Below are positions 51,633 through 61,059 of a stretch of 64,000 nt of DNA, piece after piece (the stretch's first letter is position 1; each line of letters begins with the position of its first letter). The position numbers and the translations under genes were made by a program. This stretch comes from an uncultured Lachnospiraceae bacterium. GTDB taxonomy: Bacteria; Bacillota; Clostridia; Lachnospirales; Lachnospiraceae. The notes beneath the pieces are model-generated. The model was not told the DNA's origin. It ran no database searches and saw only the letters and a list, made by a program, of their open reading frames with translations. The DNA lies in contig CAMXIK010000004.1 of the NCBI GenBank assembly GCA_947243855.1, positions 1 through 64,000 of the forward strand, in the 5' to 3' direction.

Positions 51633-54309
51633 CCTTTCTCACAAACATTAACCCGAAGGTGCCGATGCCGCAGTTGCTGGAAACGGTAGCGGAAGCCTTC
51701 TGTAAGATGATTTTGTCAAAGTGGACGTATTTTTCTACGATCTCTACAATCTCGTCGATCTGCTTTACGCTGCAGCCCGCGTAGGTGACGAAGAGAATGC
51801 GGGTATCGATCTGACTGCTGTGATGAAACAGCTTCTTTACATATTGTCTGACAACCCGGTGCATGCCGCCCGATTCGATCCGCCACAGTTTCAGCCTGTT
51901 TTTTGACATGGATAGAACCGGATGGAGATTTAACAGGGTGCAGAGCCTGTGAACGCCGCCGCTTACTTTGCCGTTGCGGTAGAGCGTGGCGGTGCTGGGA
52001 ACTAGGAAGTTGGAGAAAACGCGCTCTTTATATGCTTCCATCGCCAGACAAATCTCTTCTACGCTCTTTCCCTCTTCCGCCAGCATCGCGGCATAGAGAA
52101 CCATCAGGCCGTGGCCGCTGCTGATATGGGAGGAGTCCACGACGGTGACGTTGTCGAAGGTTTTTGCGGCCTGCGTTGCGTTGGGATAAGCGCCGCTCAA
52201 ATCCACGGTGGCAGTAATATGAATCACATGTTCCGCTTCCGCAAGCGTCTCCGCGAAGAAATATTCGTACTCGGAAGGATCGGCCGTGGAAGAGTGGGAA
52301 TGACTTCCTTCTGTCTGTAGATAGGAGAGCAGACTGTCGGAAGAAATCTCAAAGAGATCGCAAAAGCGCCCCTCGCCTGTGTGGACATAGCAGTACATCA
52401 GGCGGATGTGGAATCGCTCCAGAAGGTCCGCCGACAGATCGCAGATACAGTCCGCCGTGATAGCAATTTTGCGCTTGCGCAAACTGCTTACTTGGTTGAG
52501 AGCTTCCAGATTGTCCTCGTCCGCCTCCTCCGGCTGGGCCATATACTCGATCAGATCGCCCGGCAGATATTTTAAAAGGCTTGCCTCCAAAAGAGGCGCG
52601 CTGATGGGTTTTGCCAGATAGCCGTCGAAGCCCATGTTCTGGTAGACCTGCTCTGCGTCCGACATGACGTTAGCGGTCAGGGCTATCACGGGAGTTTTCT
52701 GGCAGAAGCCCTTTGACTGGCTGCGGATGGCGCTCAGGGTGGCGGCGCCGTCCATATCCGGCATCATATGATCCATCAGGATCGCATGGTAAGCGGTCTG
52801 GGCTGTCTTCTTTAAAGCTTCCTTGCCGCTTTCCGCCGTATCTACTTTCACCTTGGTGTCCCGCAGCAGTTTTACGGCCACCATCAGGTTCATGGAGTTG
52901 TCGTCTACCACCAGAATGCGGGCGTCGGGAGCGATAAAGCTCTGTTGATAACGGGTGCGCTGGTTCAACTGTTTCTGGGCGGCAAAATTGATGACGCCGA
53001 TGGGACGCACGTTGATGATGCGCTGCTGTAGTTCTATGGTAAAGACGGAGCCTTTGTGGTAGACGCTGTCTACGGTAATTTTGCCGCCCATCATCTCGAT
53101 GAGCTGTTTGGATATGGTAAGACCAAGTCCGGTGCCCTCGATGTTTCGGTTATCCGACTCGTCCACCCGCTTGAAGGAGCGGAAGAGATCGTCCAGACTT
53201 TCTTTGCGGATGCCCATACCCGTATCTTCCACGGAGATGCGCAGGAGAATTTGATCCGCCGCTACGCGCTCCCCCTTGGCGCTCAGGGTGACGGAGCCGG
53301 ATGTCGTATACTTGACTGCATTGGTCAGCATATTGGTGACAATCTGTTTGATCCGCACTTCGTCTCCGTAGAGCATGGAAGGAATCTCAGGGTCGATATC
53401 CACTTTAAATTCCAGATTTTTCTGATGCGCCCGAATCCAGATCAAATTGACCAGATCGCTGAACATGGAACTGATTTCATACTGGGTCGGAACGATATCC
53501 ATTTTTCCAGATTCCAGTTTGGAAAGGTCAAGAATGTCGTTGATTGTGGTAAGCAGCATTTTGCTGGCATTTTGGATATTGATCGCATTCTCCGCAATTT
53601 CATCGGAGATATCTTCCCGGAGAATCATTTCATTTAAACCGATGATGGTATTGATGGGCGTGCGGATCTCGTGGCTCATATTGGCGAAGAACGTATCTTT
53701 GGAGCGGGCGATCAGCTCCACCTCTTTTCGCTGCTGTTCGGCTATCTGCTTTTCCTGCTCGTAGGTTTTGGCTTGAAGCTTTAAAAGGATGCCGATAAAA
53801 AGGCTTACGCAGATCAGCGCAACAAAGGAGTCCGAAAAGGTATAGAACCGGGTAGACTCCGGCACCAGATCAGGACGGTAGTAGGTCAATAGGTAAGTCC
53901 CAAAAAAGGAGAGGAGGGAGAGGGTCATGGCGATGACAAAGGAGCGGCCCTCAAACAAAAGGAAAATATAAACAAGTCCCAGCACGAACCACACCGGCAT
54001 ACCGCTTTGGGTGCCGCCGCTTGTGATAAAAAGCAGAGGAAAGAAGATTACATTGGTGCCGATAGCCAGAAGCCAGGAAGCCTGTCTGCTGTTATGCTGT
54101 CTAAGGGTGATTCGGATGGAAAGGCCGGAAATCACGCCTATGGGCAGCAACGCATACAAAACCTTGTGGTCAGCGCCTAACAGAACAAGAACGACGCCGA
54201 TCACGGAACAGGCAAAGACCAAAAGCATAATTAAGCGGTTGATTCTTTCTTTAAAATCAAGCTGTCTGGAAAACATTGTCTGAAAAAAGTGCTGCACATT
54301 TTTACGCAT
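51616..54309 (-). CDS. hybrid histidine kinase fused to DegV domain
   Basis: An 897-residue protein. It has about six membrane helices (25-190), a HisKA domain (FFANMSHEIRTPINTIIG, His about 212) and an ATPase domain (EGTGLGLTISKQLIEMMGG). A receiver follows (ARILVVDDNSMNLMVAVK; Asp about 511 in AILMDHMMPDMDG). From about residue 612 there is a DegV domain, the FakB fatty-acid-binding fold: ITADCICDLSADLL, SSTADPSEYE, ITATVDLSGAYPNATQAA, VVDSSHISSGHGLMVLYAA, LNLHPVLSMSKNRL. Fatty acid binding is inferred. The ATG is 3 bases after the upstream gene's stop, so the two are coupled. Confidence 0.9.
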   Translation of the reverse strand: MRKNVQHFFQTMFSRQLDFKERINRLIMLLVFACSVIGVVLVLLGADHKVLYALLPIGVISGLSIRITLRQHNSRQASWLLAIGTNVIFFPLLFITSGGTQSGMPVWFVLGLVYIFLLFEGRSFVIAMTLSLLSFFGTYLLTYYRPDLVPESTRFYTFSDSFVALICVSLFIGILLKLQAKTYEQEKQIAEQQRKEVELIARSKDTFFANMSHEIRTPINTIIGLNEMILREDISDEIAENAINIQNASKMLLTTINDILDLSKLESGKMDIVPTQYEISSMFSDLVNLIWIRAHQKNLEFKVDIDPEIPSMLYGDEVRIKQIVTNMLTNAVKYTTSGSVTLSAKGERVAADQILLRISVEDTGMGIRKESLDDLFRSFKRVDESDNRNIEGTGLGLTISKQLIEMMGGKITVDSVYHKGSVFTIELQQRIINVRPIGVINFAAQKQLNQRTRYQQSFIAPDARILVVDDNSMNLMVAVKLLRDTKVKVDTAESGKEALKKTAQTAYHAILMDHMMPDMDGAATLSAIRSQSKGFCQKTPVIALTANVMSDAEQVYQNMGFDGYLAKPISAPLLEASLLKYLPGDLIEYMAQPEEADEDNLEALNQVSSLRKRKIAITADCICDLSADLLERFHIRLMYCYVHTGEGRFCDLFEISSDSLLSYLQTEGSHSHSSTADPSEYEYFFAETLAEAEHVIHITATVDLSGAYPNATQAAKTFDNVTVVDSSHISSGHGLMVLYAAMLAEEGKSVEEICLAMEAYKERVFSNFLVPSTATLYRNGKVSGGVHRLCTLLNLHPVLSMSKNRLKLWRIESGGMHRVVRQYVKKLFHHSSQIDTRILFVTYAGCSVKQIDEIVEIVEKYVHFDKIILQKASATVSSNCGIGTFGLMFVRKEKQEA

Positions 54310-54312
54310 CGG

Positions 54313-57108
54313 TTAGTTACCCATCCTTTCCAGAACTTCGGCAGCGCCGAGGAAATCAAAATCAGAGGTCAACGTCCGTATTTCGTCCGCTGCCAGTATA
54401 AGAGAATCGTCCCCTCTTGAGAAGGCGGACAGTCTGTCAAGCAGCTCGTCCAGTCCTTCGCTCTCAAAGGCGGATATTTTTTCGCCGATCTGGGCAAGCA
54501 GCGTTTGCAGGGAAGAATTGTCCTCCATGCGGGCAGCGGCATCTTCGGTTTCGTTTCCAGCGTCGTGGACAGCCGCAGGCGCGGCGTTTCCGGGTTCTTG
54601 TCCTTCCGGATAGACAAAGAGGTTTCCGTCAAGCGCCGCAAGAAGGCGGTCATGGTTTTCCATCATCGCCTCATGGTGATCGAGAATATAATCGACCCGG
54701 TTTTCCTTGCCGGCCATTTCCAACTCTCTGGCCATTTCCGAAAGTTCGCCAGCGCCGACGCCTTTGGCGTTTCCTTTCAGGGCGTGGACACAGATGACAT
54801 AGTTTTTCCAATCCCGCTCATGGTAATAACGGTCCAGATTTTCCCTGCGTTTTTTGCCCTCCGCATGAAAAATGGCGATGATTTCCCGAAAACCATCCTC
54901 ATCCCCGCAGTAGGCAAGCGCTTTCTCCAAGTCAACGCCCGCTCTGGTTAAGTGCAGACGTGCCGCGTCCTGCGCGTCCGCACCGCCTATATCCGATTCG
55001 CTTTCAAGGGCGCTCTCTGCGGCGGGTTCCCCGTCCTCCACGGGAATCTGCATCTGGGCCGGGATATAACGCCGGAGAATCCGCTCTAATACGCTCAGTT
55101 CGATGGGCTTGGCGATAAAGTCATTGAAGCCCTCGGCCATAAACATTTCCCTTGCGCCGCCGATGGCGTTGGCCGTAAAGGCGATGACGGGAAGAGACTG
55201 GTAATACAGGCCCGGTTTCTGCCGAAGCTTGTGCAGCGTTTCCACACCGTCCATATCTGGCATCATGTGATCCAAAAAGACGCAGTCAAACTCTGGCGCA
55301 TTTAATTTTTCCAGAGCTTCCGGCCCGCTGCTGGCCATGGTCACTTTGAGGCGGTAAGGCAGAAGAAGTCTTGCCATCACCTTCAAATTCATGGCGTTGT
55401 CGTCTACCACCAGCACGCTTGCCTGCGGGGCAATAAATTTATTATGTAAACTAGCCTGCCGGTCTTCGCCAGTGAGAATTTTCTGCCCGTTGAAGACGGC
55501 GGCGATGGATAAAACGGTAAAAGGCTTATAGATGCGGAGCATATTGCCCTGCACGAGCATTTCCTGATCGTAATCCAGTAAAAGCACCACAGTCCGTTCC
55601 TTGGAGAGACGGTCGAAGAAGCTGCGGTCCTCGGTGTACTCCTCCCAGCCGATGAAGATGTGGGTGTAGGATTCGCGCTCCATGCGCCGTTTTAGTTCGG
55701 GCAGATTCCGGCAGATGCGGAAGGGGAAACCGAACTGGCTGACAATGTGCTGCATACAGGCTTCATAGCCCTCACGCACCACGGTATAGCCGTACTTATC
55801 AAGATTGATGTAGCAGGCGGCAAAAAGCTGGTTTTTCTCTTTGATGGAAACGATGGGCGTTTCGTCCAGCACTTTTTGGGGAATGGTAAAGCGAAATTCG
55901 CTGCCGGCGCCGGGGGTACTCTCCACTGTCAAAAAGCCGCCCATACTGCGAACCAGAGCCTGCGTGATGGCAAGACCCAGCCCTACGCCGCCTTCTTCCC
56001 TGTTTCTCTTGGAATTTACCTGACTGAAACTGGTGAAGATTTTTTCCATGTCGGCGCGCTCGATGCCGATGCCGGAATCCTTGACGCTGACTTGCAGATT
56101 GATGCCGTACGCCTCCCTGCGGCTTTTGATCTGCAAAATGACGCCGCCTTCCTTGGTAAACTTGATGGCGTTGCCGAGCAGGTTCATGACGATGCGCCGA
56201 AACTTCTGCTCGTCTCCTAAAAGATTGCTTGGCAGATTGGCATCGCAGTCTACGATCAGTTCCAGATGTCTTCCGTTATCCATGGTAAGCGCCATGTTGA
56301 TGATATCGGTGATGGTGGAGGTGATGTTGTAGCTTTCCTCCGCCAGTTCCATCCGTCCAGTCTCAAGCTCTGAGAAGTCCAGAATATTGCTGACCGTGGA
56401 GAGAAGATTTCTGCCAGCGGTCTGGATATCCACCACATCGCGGCGCACGTCTATGGGAAGGTCTTCCTGCAAAATAGCTTCGCTCATACCGCATACTGCG
56501 TTGATGGGGGTACGGATCTCGTGGGAGATATTAACTAAAAAATCATCCTTACTGCGTTCGGCAATTTCCAGTTCCCGGATGTTGTCCACTAAAAGATCGC
56601 TGGCTTCCTGCCGGTTTTTTTGGATAATCCAGATCACGCTGGAAACTGTATAAAGTGAAAAAAATTGGATAAAAAGCCGCAGGACGTCGTGCATAGAGGC
56701 GGTGGAAATCGTTCCGGCGATAAAACCGTGGTATAAAAAAAGAAAAATCGGGATAATGAAGCCCGGATAGAGAAGCTGCCTGATATTGAAGACGCTTAAC
56801 AGGACAATGACGCCCGTCATGGTGACGAGCATGGAGGAAAAGCTTTCCGTGAACAGGGCGTAAACGAGAAATTCCGCCCAGCACATGGCGCAGATGAAGG
56901 TTGCCCGGTGGGAGTGATCCCAGTATTCACGGGCGTGGATGAACCAGCCGACGACCGGAGGCAGGAGAAGCAATTCCCTGATATAGATGCTCCAGCCGGA
57001 GAGCATTCCCGTAAGGAAAGCGGCGGCTGTATAGAGGCTTAACACTGCTAGTACGATACGTTCCAGCGTTTTTTCGTTTTGTTCGGTTTTTAGCTGTGTG
57101 TTGTCCAA
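54313..57108 (-). CDS. hybrid histidine kinase with receiver and HPt domains
   Basis: A 931-residue kinase with several N-terminal membrane helices and a HisKA box (VNISHEIRTPINAVCG, His about 195). The ATPase domain is GGVGLGLAITQALVRSMGG. A receiver-like region that lacks a clear Asp site follows (about 420-540), then a full receiver (Asp about 613, CVFLDHMMPDMDG). An HPt domain lies at about 700-815 (His about 774 in ICVHALKGNAKGVGA). The start codon is TTG with GGAAGGGTGA upstream. It probably phosphorylates itself and others in a multistep relay. Confidence 0.92.
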   Translation of the reverse strand: MDNTQLKTEQNEKTLERIVLAVLSLYTAAAFLTGMLSGWSIYIRELLLLPPVVGWFIHAREYWDHSHRATFICAMCWAEFLVYALFTESFSSMLVTMTGVIVLLSVFNIRQLLYPGFIIPIFLFLYHGFIAGTISTASMHDVLRLFIQFFSLYTVSSVIWIIQKNRQEASDLLVDNIRELEIAERSKDDFLVNISHEIRTPINAVCGMSEAILQEDLPIDVRRDVVDIQTAGRNLLSTVSNILDFSELETGRMELAEESYNITSTITDIINMALTMDNGRHLELIVDCDANLPSNLLGDEQKFRRIVMNLLGNAIKFTKEGGVILQIKSRREAYGINLQVSVKDSGIGIERADMEKIFTSFSQVNSKRNREEGGVGLGLAITQALVRSMGGFLTVESTPGAGSEFRFTIPQKVLDETPIVSIKEKNQLFAACYINLDKYGYTVVREGYEACMQHIVSQFGFPFRICRNLPELKRRMERESYTHIFIGWEEYTEDRSFFDRLSKERTVVLLLDYDQEMLVQGNMLRIYKPFTVLSIAAVFNGQKILTGEDRQASLHNKFIAPQASVLVVDDNAMNLKVMARLLLPYRLKVTMASSGPEALEKLNAPEFDCVFLDHMMPDMDGVETLHKLRQKPGLYYQSLPVIAFTANAIGGAREMFMAEGFNDFIAKPIELSVLERILRRYIPAQMQIPVEDGEPAAESALESESDIGGADAQDAARLHLTRAGVDLEKALAYCGDEDGFREIIAIFHAEGKKRRENLDRYYHERDWKNYVICVHALKGNAKGVGAGELSEMARELEMAGKENRVDYILDHHEAMMENHDRLLAALDGNLFVYPEGQEPGNAAPAAVHDAGNETEDAAARMEDNSSLQTLLAQIGEKISAFESEGLDELLDRLSAFSRGDDSLILAADEIRTLTSDFDFLGAAEVLERMGN

Positions 57109-57131
57109 GACAAATCACCCTTCCTTTTCTC

Positions 57132-58196
57132 TTACTTTTCCAGCATATTTTTAAGCTGCGGAAGCATATCTACAAATACGTCGATGATCACCGGGTCAAA
57201 CTGTGTGCCGCGGCCTTCCGACATGATCTGCATGATCCGCTCGATGGGACGGACAGGCGGTTTGTAACAGCGCTCCTCATAGAGGGCGTCGAATACGTCG
57301 GCCACGGCCATAATCCGCGCGGAGAGCGGGATATTGTCCTCCGTGAGTCCCGCCGGATATCCGGTGCCGTCCCAGCGCTCATGGTGGTAGAGGGCAATAT
57401 CCTCCACCAGCCGTACATAGTGTTCGTCCTCGATATCCCCAATGATGGTCTGAATGATTTTCCGGCTGTGGGTCGTATGTAACTTCATGGTTTCAAATTC
57501 TTCCGTCGTCAGCTTGCCGGGTTTTTGCAAAATGGCGTCGGGGATTTTGATTTTACCCACATCGTGGAGGGGAGCCGCTTTGCACAGATCCTCGATATAG
57601 GAGGAGGTCAGCTCGTCCTTAAAATATCCGCGGGACAACAGCTCGTTTGCGATCATTCCCACATAAGTCTGGGTGTTCTTGACATGCTTTCCGGTACTGC
57701 CGTCGCGGCTTTCGATCAGGTTAGCCATACCGATGATGACGGAGTCTTGAATGCGGCCAAGACGCATAGCGTCTTCCGTGATTTTCTGTGCCTGCGTATT
57801 TACCATTTCCTCCAAGTGATGGCGGTATTGGTCAAGCTCGATGGTCTTGCTGACCCGGCTTAACAAGATATCGGGCACAAAGGGTTTGGTTACGAAATCC
57901 ATCGCGCCTAACTGGAAGCATTTGATTTCCGTCTCCGCCAGATTGTCCGCCGTCAGGAAGATGACGGGAATCAATTCGGTTTGTATGTTAGAACGAAGTT
58001 TCTGCATGACCTCAAAGCCGTTCATTTCCGGCATATTGATGTCCAGAAGAATCAGGTCGGGACGATGGGTCTCTAGATAGGTTAAGGCTGCCGCGCCGCT
58101 GTTGCAGGCAGCGATACGATACTGCGGACCGAGAATGCGTTGGGCGAGGGACAGATTGGTCTTGTCGTCGTCCACCACTAGAATGACATTTTTCAC
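57132..58196 (-). CDS. response regulator with HD-GYP phosphodiesterase domain
   Basis: A 354-residue protein: receiver domain (VDDDKTNLSLAQ; Asp in LILLDINMPEMNG) and an HD-GYP domain with HDVGKIKIPDAI (about residue 209) and RWDGTGYPAGL (about 279). It is predicted to degrade cyclic di-GMP when activated. The GTG at 58196 is chosen because AAGAGGG lies upstream; an ATG at 58238 has no site. It is the first gene of the minus-strand signalling operon. Confidence 0.92.
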   Translation of the reverse strand: MKNVILVVDDDKTNLSLAQRILGPQYRIAACNSGAAALTYLETHRPDLILLDINMPEMNGFEVMQKLRSNIQTELIPVIFLTADNLAETEIKCFQLGAMDFVTKPFVPDILLSRVSKTIELDQYRHHLEEMVNTQAQKITEDAMRLGRIQDSVIIGMANLIESRDGSTGKHVKNTQTYVGMIANELLSRGYFKDELTSSYIEDLCKAAPLHDVGKIKIPDAILQKPGKLTTEEFETMKLHTTHSRKIIQTIIGDIEDEHYVRLVEDIALYHHERWDGTGYPAGLTEDNIPLSARIMAVADVFDALYEERCYKPPVRPIERIMQIMSEGRGTQFDPVIIDVFVDMLPQLKNMLEK

Positions 58197-58323
58197 GGAA
58201 ATACCCTCTTTTCCTACGATAATTTTATATGGTTTCATTGTAAAACAAGATCGGGATAAAATCAAGAAAACGGGAAGATATTGACAGGGGAAAGGTTTGC
58301 GCAAAGGCCTAAAAATGTGATAT

Positions 58324-58329
58324 TATAAT
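58324..58329 (+). promoter_or_regulatory. -10-like site before helicase gene
   Basis: TATAAT at 58324-58329 lies 44 bases before the ATG. A TTGACA at 58281 is too far to be its -35, so the promoter is uncertain. Confidence 0.4.
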
Positions 58330-58339
58330 AGAATAAAAA

Positions 58340-58354
58340 GAACTTCTAAAGTTC
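58340..58354. promoter_or_regulatory. GAACTT-CTA-AAGTTC palindrome
   Basis: A perfect palindrome with a 3-base centre, just after the -10-like site. A near copy occurs at 22674-22688. Position and sharing suggest a repressor or leader element. Confidence 0.5.
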
Positions 58355-58372
58355 GGCAACCGTATAAACGCA

Positions 58373-60367
58373 ATGCTGAAGATAGGTACGAAGATGCAGG
58401 ATGAGAAGAAAACGGGCGAAAAAGGCCCGCAGCAAAAAACGCAGCAGCAGGACGATATCCCGAAAAAGCTTTGGGAGGCATACGAGAAGGCTTTTTTCTC
58501 GTTTCAGCCGGAGGAAAACCGCAGATTCACCAGAAGCACAGAAAAGCAGTTAGGACAGTTGGAACGGCGCATCGCCCGCAAGAAAAAGCAGGATAACCAT
58601 CAGGTATTGGCGGATATGAAAGAGCTGCATAAAAAAGTAGCGCAGGTCGGCTATACGGTGGTTCTGCGGGATACCAAGTGGCTTAAAAAATACCGCTATG
58701 TGGTGCGCCGCCTTGCCAGACTGGATATGAGTTTCCTGAAAAGGATGGCGTCTACGGCGGTGCCGGAGGATCTTGCCGGAATGGAGAAGACGGCTTCGCT
58801 TCTCCGTTCAAAGTCGCTTTACGAAATTTATAAAGACGAATATATGCAGTATCTGGTGGGCCAGCGGATCGAGGAGCTGATGGAGGCGGAACCGGAGAAA
58901 CAGTATCCGGAAGCCAGAGCCATGAAACGGCATTTTATTTTGCATGTAGGCCCCACCAACAGCGGTAAGACCTACGAGGCCCTGCAACGGTTGAAACAGG
59001 CCTATCACGGCATTTATCTAGGCCCGCTGCGTCTTTTGGCGTTAGAAGTGTACGACCGCATGATGACGGACGGGATTCCCTGCGACATGGTGACGGGCGA
59101 GGAGACCATCCGCACGAAGGGAAGCTTCGTGCAGGCGTCCACCGTGGAGATTTTGGATATCAGGGAAGTTTATGATATCGCCGTCATCGACGAGGCGCAG
59201 ATGATGGCGGACGAGAGCCGGGGAAGCTTTTGGACAAGGGCGGTTCTCGGTATCCGCGCGCAGGAGGTTCATGTGTGCTGTTCGGGCACGGCGGAGGAGA
59301 TTCTGGTCAAGATGCTGACACGGTGCGGGGATGAGATCGAGATTGTCCGTCATGAGCGCAACACCAAGCTTGTTTTTGTTCCGGAGCGCTACGACATGGC
59401 TGTGGATGTGGAACAGGGAGACGCGCTGATCGCCTTTTCCAAGAAAAATGTGCTGGCTATCGCGGCGGCCCTTGAGGGCCGGGGCATCAGGGCCAGCGTG
59501 ATTTACGGCAACCTCCCGCCCCAGACCAGACAGGAGCAGGTGCGGCTGTTTACAGAAGGGGTCAGCAAGGTAGTGGTGGCCACGGACGCCATTGGTATGG
59601 GAATCAATCTGCCAATCCGCCGGGTGGTCTTTATGAATACGACCAAGTTTGACGGCGTGGGAAAGAGACGGCTTTTGGCGGAGGAGATCAGGCAGATCGC
59701 GGGCCGGGCGGGAAGGTACGGGTTTTACGACACCGGCTATGTGCAGTCCGCGATGGACATGGATTATGTGGGAAAGAAGCTGGCGGAGCCTTTTTACCCG
59801 ATCAGAAGAGCGCGGGTCGGGTTTCCGGAGATTCTGCTTGACATTGACATAGAGTTAGACCAGATCATAGAGGCATGGGAAAAGACGGGAAATCCGCCTA
59901 TGTACGACAAGATTTCCATGAAGGAGAGCGTGGATAAGTACCGGTATCTGCGGGAATACCGAAGGAAAATTCCCTACATGGACGACCGGAAACTTTTGCT
60001 TACGTTGATTACCTGCCCTTTTGACGTGAAGGACAGGGAAGTGTTGAAGCTGTGGCTGCGCTACTGCGAAAAGCCGGAAAAACAGCAGAACTGCCCTATG
60101 CTGCCGAGGGATTTCTCCTTGGAAGGGCTGGAATCCTATTACAAACAGCTCGACCTTTACACCCAGTTTTCAGCTAGAATGGGCTGGGTGATTGACAAAG
60201 ACGAGGTGGCGGCCAACAGGGAGTGGGCCCAGCATGAAATTGGAGAATTGTTAAAGGACGACAAGGGGCAGTTCGAAAAGAAGTGCCGCATCTGTGGGAG
60301 GCCGCTTGCATGGAATGCCGAGTATCCGGTTTGTGACCGCTGCTATCGGAAGATGGGAAGGGAGTAG
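58373..60367 (+). CDS. Suv3-like RNA helicase
   Basis: A 664-residue helicase. The N-terminal 180 residues are charged and helical. The helicase core has HVGPTNSGKTYEALQRLKQA (Walker A, about 192), GIYLGPLRLLALEVYDRM, MVTGEE, VIDEAQMMAD (motif II), VCCSGTAEE, and motif VI QIAGRAGRYG. This order and wording match the mitochondrial SUV3 and bacterial Suv3-like family. A C-terminal zinc ribbon ends it (CRICGRPLA and CDRCYR). The start may be ATG 58373 or ATG 58394; neither has a strong ribosome site. The next gene begins 2 bases after its stop. Confidence 0.88.
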   Translation: MLKIGTKMQDEKKTGEKGPQQKTQQQDDIPKKLWEAYEKAFFSFQPEENRRFTRSTEKQLGQLERRIARKKKQDNHQVLADMKELHKKVAQVGYTVVLRDTKWLKKYRYVVRRLARLDMSFLKRMASTAVPEDLAGMEKTASLLRSKSLYEIYKDEYMQYLVGQRIEELMEAEPEKQYPEARAMKRHFILHVGPTNSGKTYEALQRLKQAYHGIYLGPLRLLALEVYDRMMTDGIPCDMVTGEETIRTKGSFVQASTVEILDIREVYDIAVIDEAQMMADESRGSFWTRAVLGIRAQEVHVCCSGTAEEILVKMLTRCGDEIEIVRHERNTKLVFVPERYDMAVDVEQGDALIAFSKKNVLAIAAALEGRGIRASVIYGNLPPQTRQEQVRLFTEGVSKVVVATDAIGMGINLPIRRVVFMNTTKFDGVGKRRLLAEEIRQIAGRAGRYGFYDTGYVQSAMDMDYVGKKLAEPFYPIRRARVGFPEILLDIDIELDQIIEAWEKTGNPPMYDKISMKESVDKYRYLREYRRKIPYMDDRKLLLTLITCPFDVKDREVLKLWLRYCEKPEKQQNCPMLPRDFSLEGLESYYKQLDLYTQFSARMGWVIDKDEVAANREWAQHEIGELLKDDKGQFEKKCRICGRPLAWNAEYPVCDRCYRKMGRE

Positions 60368-60369
60368 CG

Positions 60370-61044
60370 ATGATCTATACCTATTATGCGGATATCAGGT
60401 GTTTGGAAAGGGAGGCTCTGTTTCAGGAAAAGGTAAAACAGCTCTCGCCTTACAGGCAGCAGAAGATTGCCATTCTGCGGCACGAAAAAGATAAAAATAG
60501 AAGCCTTGGGGCGGGTCTTCTCCTAGACCATGCGCTTGCGGTTTACGGCCTGCAGGAGAGAAGCGTGGAGTACGAGATCGGCGAATGGGGAAAACCTACC
60601 TTGAAATACCATCCGGAAATCTGCTTTTCCTTGTCCCATTCCGGGGATTATGCCATCTGTACCATCGGGGACAGGCCGGTGGGAAACGATATCGAATATG
60701 TGAAAGAAGGGCGGCTTAAGGTGGCGGACCGCTTTTTTGCAGAGGAAGAGCTTGCTTGGCTTTACGGCGCCGGAACAAAAGAGGAGAGAACGGAAAGGAT
60801 GTTCCGCCTCTGGACGATGAAAGAGAGCTTTTTGAAGGTAATTGGCCGGGGCATGTCTTTATCCTTAAAGGATTTTGTGATTCATATGGACGAGGAGTCG
60901 GGCAGGGCAAGAGTGAGACATACATTTGACGCAAAATACTATTACATGAGGGAATACCGGGAGATCGACGGCTGCTGTACGGCGGTATGCGCGCAGGAGA
61001 GCGGGGATATGGCGTATAGCATGATACCAGTACCATTGTTTTGA
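60370..61044 (+). CDS. Sfp-type 4'-phosphopantetheinyl transferase
   Basis: A 224-residue enzyme that adds phosphopantetheine to carrier proteins. It shows the family motifs CFSLSHSGDYAIC, PVGNDIEYVKEGR (metal-binding Asp, Glu) and RLWTMKESFLKVIGRGM. It starts 2 bases after the helicase stop. The usual target may be an acyl or peptidyl carrier protein elsewhere; none is here. Confidence 0.9.
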   Translation: MIYTYYADIRCLEREALFQEKVKQLSPYRQQKIAILRHEKDKNRSLGAGLLLDHALAVYGLQERSVEYEIGEWGKPTLKYHPEICFSLSHSGDYAICTIGDRPVGNDIEYVKEGRLKVADRFFAEEELAWLYGAGTKEERTERMFRLWTMKESFLKVIGRGMSLSLKDFVIHMDEESGRARVRHTFDAKYYYMREYREIDGCCTAVCAQESGDMAYSMIPVPLF

Positions 61045-61059
61045 GAAGGGGGCGGCGGG

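Noticed and set aside
58281..58286. TTGACA as -35 of the helicase promoter
   Set aside because: The only good -10 is 37 bases downstream, twice the allowed spacing.
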